Shown piece after piece: positions 1-10,301 of a DNA stretch of 64,000 nt (position 1 is its first letter; the number at the start of each line of letters is the position of its first letter). A model generated the notes under the pieces. That model saw only the letters and a program-made list of their open reading frames with translations. It was not told where the DNA came from and did no database searches. The DNA lies in assembly GCA_009829735.1 (NCBI GenBank), contig CM020620.1, positions 5,076,299 to 5,140,298 of the forward strand. The letters are read 5' to 3'. The position numbers and the translations under genes are program-made. Origin of the DNA: Pyropia yezoensis (taxonomy: Eukaryota; Rhodophyta; Bangiophyceae; Bangiales; Bangiaceae).

Positions 1-2027
1 GCGCACCCCGGCGGGGGCGTGCGGTTCCCCCCCCAGTCCCCCCCCGCGCGGCGCCACCGGTCGGCGGTGGCCTTCCTCCTCCGCTCCCTCGGCGCCACCC
101 TCCTCACCGCCGGCCCGCCCGACCTCTCCCGCTTCTCCCTCCCCGTGCACCTCTTTGAGGCCCGCTCCTTCCTCCACCGCCTCCTCGACGACTGGGCGTC
201 GGCGCCCGCCTACCTCGACGCCGCCGCCGCGGCGCCCGCCGCGGCGGGGCCTGCCACCCGCGCGCTCGCCGTGACGGCGGCGGTGGTGGCGGGGCTGCGG
301 CGCTCGGCGGCGATGGGCAAGCCCTTCAACCCGCTCCTCGGCGAGACGGCGCAGGTGGCCTGGGCGACGGGCGCGGGGGCGGCGCGGCAGGCGTCCCACC
401 ACCCGCCCGTGTCAGAGTTTGCCCTCGACGGCGCCGGCTGGGCCGCCCGCGGCTGGTGCCGCGTCGGCAGCCGGCTAGTGGTGCTGGAGGGGGCGGTGCG
501 GACGCGCCGCCTGGGCGGCGTGGCGTTTACCTTCGCCGCCGACGGGGCGGTCGTGCGGCTGACGCGAGTGCCCTACCTCGTCGCGCGGGGCGTCCTCGGC
601 GCGGGCGACCGGCGGATCGAGTACGTGGGCGGGCTGAGCGTCGAGGACGCCGCCGCGGGGGTGGTCGTCGACGTCGAGGTGGGCCGCCCGCCGCCCGGCG
701 GGGGGGGGGACGGCCTGCCGGGGCTGGGCGGCCTCGCCGCGGGGCTGAGCGGCCTGGGGGGGGGGGGGGGTGGCTGGGCCTTGGCTTTGGGGGGGGGGGC
801 GAAGAGGCGCCCAGCGACGCCCTCCGGGGGGTCGTCTACCGCCTGGAGGGGGGGGGGGAGTATGGATGGTCGGGCGCCGAGGCCCGGGGGGGGGGGGGGG
901 GCACTGCGGGCCCGCCGCCCGCCGCCGCCGCCGACGCGGCCGCCCCCATTGCCGCTGCCGCCGCAGCCGACGGCGCGACGGTGGCGGCGGCCGCGGCGGC
1001 GGGCGACGCCACGCCGCCGGCACGCGGCGCCGCCACCGCCACCGCCGGCACGCCGCCCCCCCCCCCCGTGACCGTCGGGGCCGACCCCGCCTACACGCTG
1101 CCGTCGTCGCTGCCGCACGCGGCGTCGCCCTACCTCTACCCGCGGGTGCCCTATGGCTTCCCGCCCCCCCCGGGCGGCCGACCCCCCCCCGCCGCCGCCG
1201 CCGCCGCGGACAATGGCGGCGCCGCTGGCGACGGCGACGGCGACGGTGGCGACCGCCGCACGCCGCTCGCCTACCGTAGCGACGCGGTCCTGGCAGCGTC
1301 GGTGGCGGCTGCGGGCGCCGCCGCCGCGGCGGGCAGCGCGGCGGCCGCCGCGGCGGCGGGCCTGGACCGGACGGTCCTCGGCTACCTGTCGGGGTCGTGG
1401 CTGTCCCACCTGGATGTGACGCTCGTGGACGCTGTCGGCGACGGCGGCGGCGGCGGCGACGGCGGTGTCAATGGCGGCGGCGGCGGCGGCGACGGCGGCG
1501 GTGCCCCTGGCGGCGGCGGCGGCGGCGGCAGTGGCAGCGACGGGGAGGCCCCCGCCGCGCCACGCACGACGCGGTGGTGGGACGTGCGGGAGCCGCCGCC
1601 GGCGGGGGCGCGGCTGCGGCCCGCCACAGGCGCCGGCGTGTGGCCCACCGACGGGCGGTACCGGCCGGACGTGCGGGCGCTGGCGGGGGTGCTCGCCGCC
1701 GAGGGCGGCGAGTGGTCTGACGACGAGGGCGACGCCGACGGCGGCGGCGGCGGCGGTGGTGGTGGGGGCGGCGGTGGTGGTGCGGGTCGTGGGGGTGGGG
1801 GCGGTGATAGTGGCGGCGGCAAGGGCGCCGGCACCGTGGCCGACGCGGACCTGGACGCCGCGCAGGCGGTCAAGGTTGGGGTGGAGGCGGCGCAGCGGCG
1901 GGTGCGCGCGGCGCGGGCGGCGGCGGTGGCGGCGGCGCCGGGGGGGGGGGGGGGGGACGCCGCGCGCGCCTGGTACTTTGAGCCCTTCCTGCCCGCCGCG
2001 GGCGAGTACGAGGGGCCGTTCCAGTGA
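1..2027 (+). CDS. Oxysterol-binding protein-related lipid-transfer protein, 5'-partial, with a frame change
   Basis: Members of this family carry sterols or phosphoinositides between membranes at contact sites. The frame is open to the left edge, so the N-terminus (and any PH domain) lies outside. Frame 1 carries the family fingerprints: KPFNPLLGET near base 320 and ASHHPPVSEF near base 390. Frame 3 carries the C-terminal part: a GSW element near 1400, WWDVREPP near 1580, GVWPTDGRYRPDVRAL near 1640 and a terminal WYFEPFLP. The change from frame 1 to frame 3 must fall in the G-rich stretch at about 700-800, where runs of 10, 15 and 11 G occur (700-709, 756-770, 789-799). A homopolymer indel is therefore likelier than a dead gene. 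A small intron there cannot be excluded. Long Ala and Gly tracts are inserted between the family blocks. It ends in TGA and converges on the minus-strand ORF at 2545. Confidence 0.85.
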
Positions 2028-2544
2028 GGGGGGGGCGGCGGCGGGCGGCGGGGGGCGGCGGCGGGCCGCGAGCGGCGGCGGCGGCGGCCGCCGGCCACCC
2101 CTCAACCCTTCTCCGCCGTGGGATGCGCCACGGGGGCGGCACAGGTGGGCGCCGCCGTGGAGGGGCGCGACTCGGCCACGCGCACAAACGTCTCGTACGA
2201 CTTGCCCGCCCACCCCCCCCTTCCGGGTCAGCCACCCACCCACGCAGCCAGCCTCAACTAGCACAGCTGCCGTCCCTCCCCCCCCCGGCCCCTTGCCCCT
2301 CCTCCAGCCCTGCCTCCCCCCACCCACAGCCCCTCGCCCCTCCCTCAGCCCCCCCCCCCCCCCCTGACCCATCGCCCCCCCCGTTCAGTCCCCCCCATTT
2401 CCCGTCGTCCCCCCCCGTTCAGTCCCCCCCCCCTTCCCCGTCGCCCCCCCCCCCCAAGCAGTTGCCCTTCCCCGTCGCACCCCCCCCCCCTCAGTCCTCC
2501 CCCTTGCCCGGCGACGTTTACCCGTCCACGGGCGGCGTCTCGGT
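2028..2544. other. C-rich low-complexity intergenic stretch
   Basis: This lies between the convergent OSBP gene and a minus-strand small ORF. It is dominated by C and CCT runs, and I see no recognisable gene or RNA in it. Confidence 0.6.
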
Positions 2545-2799
2545 CTACAAACAGCGCCCGACGGCCGGCGGCGTCGGGTCCTCGACAAGCGCCTCGGCGC
2601 GCCGGCGGCGCGGCAGCGCGTCCACGGCCGCCCACTTGGTCACGAGGAACCGCTCCGCCGTCGCCTGCCGCCGCAGCAAGTCGGCGCGACAGTGGGCGGC
2701 GTAGGCGGCGGCGAGCGCCGCGTCGGCAACGGCGGCGGCGGGCGTCGGCCGCCGGGGGAGGACCGCGATGGGGCGGAGGAGGGTGAGGATGTCGTCCAT
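2545..2799 (-). CDS. Small unrecognised protein, 84 residues
   Basis: A longer open frame continues upstream, but that part is only proline- and arginine-rich low complexity. The ATG at 2799 begins a protein of ordinary composition, starting MDDILTLLRPIAVLP. It has a helical-looking, Ala-rich middle (about residues 20-50) and a basic tail, KWAAVDALPRRRRAEALVED then PTPP. The size, basic charge and ERF..KW..VDALP pattern resemble small mitochondrial ribosome- or assembly-type proteins, but I do not recognise a family and assign no function. It is convergent with the OSBP gene, with about 0.5 kb of C-rich DNA between. Confidence 0.45.
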   Translation of the reverse strand: MDDILTLLRPIAVLPRRPTPAAAVADAALAAAYAAHCRADLLRRQATAERFLVTKWAAVDALPRRRRAEALVEDPTPPAVGRCL

Positions 2800-3156
2800 G
2801 CCTTTGGGCGGGCGTCTAGTGGCGAGGGAGGTGGGCCGCCCGCGGCTGGGCGTGCGAGCCCGGGGGGGGGGGGGGCGTGACGCGAGGCGGCGGGTGAGCA
2901 GCCGGTGGAGGGGGGGGGGGGGGGGGGGGGCATGCCGCCGCCAGTGGGGGGGGGGGGGCGGGGTTACGAATCGAGGGGGGGGGTGGAGAGACGAGTGGCG
3001 GGGGGGGGGGGGGATGACGGCAAGAGTGCGACGCGGGGAGGGGGAAGCGAAACGATGGCCGGTTGCAAGGGCGGCGGGCAGAAGGGGCAGCGCTCCAGAC
3101 ACGACACGAGGAAGGGACGGGCGGTCGGTATCGGGATCGTCAGTTACCACTCAAAG

Positions 3157-3312
3157 CCCATCGAGGCCCCTCGAAGCCCCTCGAGCCCCATCGACCCATC
3201 GAAGGGCGCTTTCGATGGGCGTTTCCAGCCCATCGAGAGTCCCATCGAATGCGCGCTTTCGAGGGGACCCTCGACGTGGCCCCGCCCGCCAGCGCTCCGA
3301 CTGCTCGATGGA
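3157..3312. repeat. CATCGA-rich cluster, copy 1
   Basis: Within about 155 bp the words CCCATCGA, CCCTCGA, TCGATGGG and TTCGAGGGG recur in both orientations. Two anchors are shared with the cluster at 14095-14237: CCCATCGAGGCCCCTCGA near the left and CATCGAATGCGC near the right. The order is the same in both, so they are probably diverged copies of one dispersed repeat. Confidence 0.6.
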
Positions 3313-3589
3313 CTTTCTCTCACGTCCCCAAAAGCACTCTCAGGACACCCCAAACGTGCGCGAGACTACGCCACAGCGGGCCCCCGTGATTGGCCAGCCG
3401 TTGGCTGTCAGTAGGAGGCTCTTAGCCGATCGACTTCGTCTGGCTTCGCTCTCTGCCGCTGCACCATTGCGGCCAGTACCTGCGTACACACCCAGCGGCA
3501 ACCCCACTTCAGCAGCGCGGTACTGTCCCCTGCGCGTCGATGACGCCTACCATGGCCGTCCACTCCGTGGACACCCGAGCAGGCGACGC

Positions 3590-4110
3590 GGTGCTGGCCG
3601 CCTCTGCTGCGACGGCAGTCGCGGCAGCGCCGCATGGGTTGGGGACATTCTTGAAGCCGGCAGTCGCCGCGGTACGCTGGCCGCCCCTACTGCGGCGGTA
3701 GTCGGGGTGGCGCTGGATGGGGTAGGGATCTTGGTGCTGCCGGCAGTCGCGGCGCTTCTGGCCGCCTCTGCTGCGGCGGCACCGGCGAAGGCGCCTGCTG
3801 GGTTTGGGACGCTGGAGGTGCCGGCAGTTGCCACGCTGCTGGGACGCTGGAGGTGCCGGCAGTTGCCACGCTGCTGGGACGCTGGAGGTGCCGGCAGTTG
3901 CCACGCTGCTGTTCGCCACGCTGCCGGCCGCCTCTGCTACGGCGGCAGTTGCGGCCGCGCCTGCTCGAAGTGGGGAAGATGGTGCCACGGTGCTGTTCGC
4001 CCCGGTGCCGGCAGCCTCTGCTGCGGCCGCAGTCGGGGCGGCGCCGGATGGGATGGGGACGCCTGTGGTGGTGGCAGTCGCTGCGGTAATGATCATGCCA
4101 GACACGATTG
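3590..4110. repeat. Degenerate GC-rich repeat array with an exact 35-bp triplicate
   Basis: A degenerate unit containing GCCGCCTCTGCTGCGGC-like words recurs about five times across the region. Inside it, three adjacent identical 35-bp copies start at 3806, 3841 and 3876 (3806-3910), each beginning GGGACGCTGGAGGTGCCGGC. The exact copies imply recent slippage or unequal exchange. Overlapping ORFs on both strands translate to Ala-rich repeats, and I do not call them genes. Confidence 0.65.
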
Positions 4111-4256
4111 GTGATGTGTCGAGTGCTTCTCAGAGGGTGCTCCTAGGGAAGTGAGGGGGGGCGACATGAAGCGAGCGGGACAATCGTTTTGCTGTCACTC
4201 CCGATTGGCGCATGAAGAGAAGAGAACTGAAAAATATACAATGAAGAGAAACAGTG

Positions 4257-7200
4257 CTATGGCGACGAGGCCCATGGATAGAAGGCGTTGATGAAGAAGC
4301 GCATTGCCAAGCGGTCTGCCACTGGAGCATCCCACCCCGGTGGCACGGCTTCGACACCCACACGTTCGACCATGTCAGCAAAGTCAGGGACCACATGCAC
4401 AACCCGCCGGACACAGGCCAAAGGTAACGTCCGCAAACAGATGTCTGACGCACCCTCTGGCACACTCCAAGCCAGCCGCGTGCACCCGCGCGAGACCAAG
4501 GGACAGTTGGGAACGCCCTCGACGACCGCCATGTCCGCGACAACAGCGACATCTCCCTCGGGTCGACGCACAATCGCCCGCACCTCGGCCACCGCCAACG
4601 AAGAGGCATCAGGAGTTGGGGAGTAGAGCACGCAATCGTACCAAGGCGCACCACGGAAACAAGGGGATGCGTACAGCAGCTGCTGCACAGTCCAGCCACA
4701 CTCGAAGACAGCCATGAAGCTGATGCGCGAGCTCAGGCGCACCCGCTCATCCTCTGGCAGCTCAAGGGCTGCCGCAATACCAGACAGCCCGGGCCACTGG
4801 GCTATCGTCGAAAGGGGCACTCGTCTCAGGTGGTAGGCGGGAGCCCGCACAGCCGCATTGACCGCCCGCAGTCCAGACGGTGCTGGCGCAGGTGCCTGAT
4901 CAGCTTCTCGCTCAGCGACGCCGCCATTCGGCCAATCCACGCGGCCATCTCCAAGGAGGCCTTCCTCATCAACATCGAGGCCGCTTCCGTCGCTGTCACA
5001 ATCCTCGTCACTTCTGCAATGTTCCAGAAGAGCTGCTGCGCCTTCGTCATCGCCGGCGTTTCGTCTCTTGATGATACGTGCGCCCTGGGCCTGCACGACA
5101 AGCTGGCGCGTAAATTCCATGATACCCTTGCTGGTACGCGCGTAGTACGGCTTGTCCTCCTTATGAAGTCCCTCGTTAATGCCCGCATTCCCGTTGTTGA
5201 TGTTGCCATGCATACGAATGGCTCCCATCACGTGACACAGCAGCCTGTGGATCTTGGTAGAATGCTGCGCGCCCAGGATGGGCGTGACATACAGCGTCAC
5301 AAAGCGCTCAGCCCGATTTGCGATGCACTTGCCCACGTCCAGGGTGAGGGGCAGGGGCGAGGTCGAGCACGTGTAGCCCGACATCTCAGCGTGCAGCACG
5401 GCAAACTCAGCAAACATAGCCGTGATGGCTTGGTCAACCGGCGTCTGCTGCCACACAGCGCGGTAAGCCTGCCAGTCAAACGGACCTCCGCCGCCACCGT
5501 CCGACGCATCGTCGCCCTCGCCTTCCTGCGGTCCGTCGAGATGGAGAGCGGCCACACGGGTCGCAAGATCCGGCAGAGCGTCTTCAATGCCGTCACCCAC
5601 GGGTAAGGTGGGACTGTACACACCGACAGGGGACACGGATTGCTCAATGTTGTCTGTGGCATGAAGCGCCCCGCGGCTGCGCCAAACACCGGCCACCAAG
5701 TGCGGGATTCCCGACACACCATCCCGCTGCTGCTTACCCGTGAATACGGCCTGCGTCTCATCCAGCTTCACCAGGTACCTGTCGAGTGACAAAACCAAGT
5801 TCACAGCGGCAGAACAGACGTGGGCACAGCCACGCGGATACAGGCACACATAAAAAACACGTTAGACGCTGCGCGCGGGCAATCTCTCAGCCATTAGCGC
5901 CCGCGGCAGCACAGTCGCCGTAGATGCCACGTCCGCTGGCAGCCATCGAGGACAGCTGGCGCAGGCCGACCGCCGCTGCGCCTAGTGAACAACTGAGCCA
6001 GGCAACCGCGGGCAAAGCGACAAGAAATTGCTGGGCGAGGGCAGAGTGTAGTCACTGCCATCGGCACCCGCTAGAGATGTGGCGGCAGCTGCTAACGTAC
6101 CCTGGTGCCGTCCGGCACGCTTTGCTGCGGCGGCCAACCTGTCCAAGCCGCATATTGCAGACGCGACGTGTTGCGGCATCCGTCCCCGCGAGCGGGACGT
6201 CACCACTGCAGATCTTAGCGAAGGCCTCAACAAGCCACTGGACGAGATATCTTGTGACGCCCAGGTCGAGCACCTACAACATCAGAACCCGATCCGAGCC
6301 AGGAAGAAAGCGCATCATGTGCAAACCAAGTCAGACACTACGCTCAACTAAAAGCGCACATGGAAGCATGTTACAAACACGGCGGGGCACACTCGCTCCC
6401 GGAACGGCTGAACGTACATGCAGCGCGTCGAAGCCAATCATCTTATACATCAAGTAGGGAGCTGTTGACAGGCCATCCATTGCCGCTAAGGCAGGCACAA
6501 ATCCAGTGAGGCTATCAACAGCTTCAAGGGTCTCACGACGTGCTCGCTCCCGGTTATGTGATCTGTGGCCGGCCGCCTCCAGCTGACGCTCAAGTGTTTC
6601 GACTACGTCTCTTTCCGCGGCGTTGAGAGCCTCGTAAGATCCAGCCACGTCCACCTGGACGTCGCACTGCGAGCAAGGTCGCTGGCACTTCCCCGCCTTC
6701 ATGCATAGAACTGCACGCTCCTCGGGTTGATCGCAAACGTACAACAGCACTCTGGGGAATGCCATCAACAGCCGGCCGTTCATGCGCACCTCCGCACCAA
6801 ATCGGCTCGCCGCCATCGCCGTGCGCATGCACACGTAGAGGACACGTTGCAGGATACCGCACCGACGAAGCCGAGAGCGCTCCTGAGCCGCTAGCTCCAC
6901 CTGGATCCGCACCAGGGGGATGTACGCGATGGTCATCCACTCAATTTCACCTGACACGTCGTTCACGAGACGAGCTCGCACAGGGTACAGTTTGTGGGCT
7001 GAGTTAAAAGAAGAGCAAGCAATGGTACGAGAGCGCACGCCTTTCATAGCACGAAGAAGGAGCGAAGAGATGTCAGCAGTGGACCACGGAAAAGTGGTGG
7101 AGACCCCAGTCAATGAACGAGCACCCCAAACCCACAGTTCACACAAAAACACACACCCATACATGACACAGAACTTACCACCGGACCACGAAAGCCGACA

Positions 7201-8313
7201 GCTGTCGCTGTATAAGTGAAGTCCCAGCACAAAGCTAGAGGCGCCGTGCTTGTCAACTACGTCGCGCTCACAGAGACGGAAAGCGTCTCCGTCCATCGGG
7301 GTCTCACGCCGGTTGGTCGGAGGCGCAGGTCCGCCCTCCCCGCTCCACAGACGTAGACAGGCACTTCCCTTACGGAGCGTCGCCATGACCACCTCAAGAA
7401 CCGACCGATAGTACACCTCGTAGACCGTACCTCCCTCGCGGATGCTCAATTTCTTCCACCCCGCATCCAGCACGGCGTCAATAAGGTCGTCGCGGAGAGC
7501 ACTCGTGAAGGACGATATGGTAGGAAAGACCGCCTGGAGAGAGTAACTGTCGTTGGTTGCCAGAGGATCGGCTGAGTCGCGGCTGTCCCACACCTCCAGA
7601 AAATCGTAGAGCAGCCGCTGCTCTCTCACCGACAAACCCGCTCCGCCAACGCCGAGGACGAACTGCTGCAAGGCCCGTAAACGAGCAGTGTTGAACCGCC
7701 CGCTGCGGCTGTTTTTCCGGCGCTCGGTAATCGGGACAGCCCGAGCAGCGTCGTCCAGCACTTCATACTCTCGGAAAACACGGGTTGCCAGGGACTCGTA
7801 GGGGAAGTGCACGTCCATAGGGTCCCCGGCCGCAGCGCCAGCGGCACCACCGCCTACTCCCTCATTGACTTCCACAGTGGCACCAGTCATCGCAAGCACG
7901 GGGTATAACTGGGCACGGATGGCGGCGTCATAACAGCCGGCATCATCAGCCACGAGCGCCCCCAGACCAGCTGTCGCCTCTACTCGGACAGCACTCGCGG
8001 GTCCGGGCGCCTCGGCTTCCTCGGCTGGCGGCGCACTGGCTGGCGGCTCGCTACGAGAAGAACGGGGCCCCCCCTCCGTGACTCTGCGCAGTCTAAGGCG
8101 AGCCAGTGGACGAGCGGGAATATCATCTTCCGCGGCGGCTGCGTCATCGCCGTCCGGTGTGCATGGTCGGGCCCTCTTCTGGCCAGGTATGCCGTTCCCG
8201 TGCAGGCGCCCGTGTGTTGACGTCTGGTGCCAGGCGAAGCCACCCTTGCTGTGCGTCTCGAACAAGCAGACGGAGCAGACCAACAGCCTGCTCCGCTTCT
8301 TGCCGCCAGACAT
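4257..8313 (-). CDS. Plavaka-like DDE transposase, four exons, apparently intact
   Basis: This would cut and paste a DNA transposon. I infer four exons: 8313-7179, 6998-6418, 6273-6101 and 5778-4257. The introns (180, 144 and 322 nt) have donors GTAAGT, GTACGT and GTACGT, and acceptors ending CTCAG, TGTAG and GACAG. Splicing gives an uninterrupted 1136-residue frame. Visible parts are a zinc-finger-like C-x2-C...H-x4-H at residues 11-30, a first acidic motif LHLYSDSCRLSW near 370 and FPRVLLYVCDQPEERAVL followed by a Cys cluster (KCQRPCSQC) near 490. The splice-restored FDALHVLDLGVTR lies near 570 and NEGLHKEDKPYYARTS near 828. This order matches eukaryotic Plavaka-type DDE transposases; the assignment to family is from memory of their motifs. 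An in-frame upstream start (8442) is possible. I did not find terminal inverted repeats. Confidence 0.78.
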
Positions 8314-10301
8314 TTTGCCGCCATACGCAGTAGCTGTACACAAACATACACGAGAAAGCAACCGCGTTCCAGGAGACGGAGTGAGCACGAGCGATATCGT
8401 TAGTGTCAGACACGTGCTTGTAGAAGTGAACATGTCACACACATCGTACAGCTATCCAGGAGCGGCAACGCCCCTCCAAACCACAATGGCGCCCAGGGGT
8501 AATTCATTTAGCCACACATACCATACAGAGATCGCCGAGGGAGCACGAGCAGAAACGCCAATGCGCTGCCTAGATGATAGTGGAGATGCGGGTGCACAGA
8601 CAGGCTGTGTGGCACTCTGGGTCGGAGCGGCCCCTATGTACGCCAGGCACCACGGCAGGTTCGTCAGCGTGCAGGTCAGGGTCGAAATGATATCGCATAG
8701 GTGCTGCCACATAAACCCCTCGTCTCCCTGAGTCAGTCTCTGGTCGCCAAGGCTCCCCAGGGTGATCGGAGCTGTGTGGGGTGGGCAAGCCGTGGCGTCG
8801 TGCGTGCCGGTACGGCGGACACTCCTGTGGGCTGGCCACAACCGTGCGCAGGCATATCGCAATCTAACCCGCCAGCCAGCCGCCCCACCCCCCGCCGCCC
8901 CCGATTCCCCTCCTCCCGCCCCTTCCCCGCCCCACGACCCTCAAAGTCCCCGATGCGCGTCCACAGAAGTCGTGAGAAACATACAGAAAGTTGTGGTCAT
9001 GCCCTTCTGCACGCACTGGAACAGTTGGGTGGACCGGCAGTGCTCGCGCAAGAACACGGGGGAGGGGGTGGGGGGGGGGGGGGGGGGGGCAGGGCGGAGG
9101 AGTGCGGCCACAGAAGCGCAAGAGTTGGCCGCAATCTCCCCCGCTCCCCCCTCCCCCCGTCCCCCCCCCCCCCCCCGCGACGCCCCCGCCGCAAAAACGC
9201 ATCTACAGGTCCAGAAGGGTCGCCAGCACGGTCAGAGAGGCGGCCATACCTGCCGCTGGTGTGCCCACAGCCAGTTTGCTGGTCCGTCGCCGACGTCGAC
9301 GGGTGCCATCGAGGCCCATCGACATTCAGCGGGCCCCGTCGACGCCACGGCGAGCCAAAGCCTTCGACAAGTTCAACAGAAGTTGCTCGTGCTGACACGA
9401 TAACGGCGCTCAAGATGCAGTGAAATGGTTGTTCGACCAATAATCGCACGGCAGGGCCTATATTTGAGTGTCCTGCAAATACCTGACGCCTCGAATACAC
9501 GTACTTTAGGGTCTGCAAACCTTGTCTGATCTGGTGCCGCCGTCAGCGGGACCGCCGCCGCGAACAGGTCGTTGGGTGTTTACCACTGGACTCCGCGATC
9601 GGCAGCCCTGGTGGACCTGCGTCGGGACCACCGCCCTTGGCCTGTCTTCAGCTGGGGAGGGGCAACCGTCCAATGTCGAGCTGTGGTGCTGAGCGTGCAG
9701 CGTCTGGCGGCGCGCCCCGGGCATGTGCGTCTTTGACGGTACGTCTTCAACCCTGAGCGACCGGTGAAGGGGAAAGGCGTCGAGTTGTGAGGTCCGCAGC
9801 CGCAGCTCTTCGGGTGGCCAGTGAGAGGCGCGCAACATTGCCCACGGCCACTATCCTGCGTTAGGGCCACAGATGGTCCAAGCAGCGGCACTTCGGCGCA
9901 GCGAGAGGTGCTCCCTGCGCCTTTCTAACGCCTCGCACCCCTCCGTTATGTGTTGCGATTTTGTCCACTTCTATGGATGCGTTGTCCGTCACCAGTTGCT
10001 GCCGCGTCTGTGGTCATGCCTTGCTCCCCAAAGGTCCACGAACGACTGCGCGTGGTTCTGGCAGGTGAGTGAGTCATGGGCCGCCTGGCTTGAGCAGATG
10101 GGGGGCTCCGTGGTTCAAAAGGAGGTCGGTGTTCACCGTTTGCTTTGACAGTTCCGCCAAGGGAGTGTCACTGACCACACTGCGGCTCGGTCTGCATTGT
10201 GCCCACTTTTTCCACGCGCCCTCCGCTCCTGGCACTCCGCACCCCGCTCGCCCGGCCATTTTTTTTTTACGTGGGGACCTCTTCACCACCCCGCGGTACT
10301 C
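8314..10301. other. Intergenic stretch, no gene recognised
   Basis: It contains a G run of about 18-20 near 9070-9090, a C run near 9165-9178 and a short TCGA cluster (9306-9343). It also has a T8 tract just before the ORF at 10302. Several frames are open for 70-240 codons, but none has a recognisable domain or protein-like composition. Confidence 0.45.
9306..9343. repeat. Short CATCGA cluster
   Basis: CCATCGAGGCCCATCGAC is followed by GTCGAC within 40 bp. It shares the CATCGAGGCCC word with the larger clusters at 3157 and 14095 and may be a relic of the same repeat. Confidence 0.35.

Larger units (their letters stand above)
2800..4256. other. Intergenic DNA: G-rich tract, TCGA cluster, degenerate repeats
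   Basis: The left third is very G-rich, with a 21-G run at 2910-2930. A CATCGA-rich cluster lies at 3157-3312 and a degenerate GC-rich repeat array at about 3590-4110 (both listed separately). ORFs here in several frames are Ala/Arg-rich by-products of the repeats. I found no convincing gene. Confidence 0.5.

Noticed and set aside
573-2372. Long minus-strand frames opposite the OSBP gene
   Set aside because: They are mirror frames of GC-rich coding DNA, with His/Arg/Pro composition and no domains.
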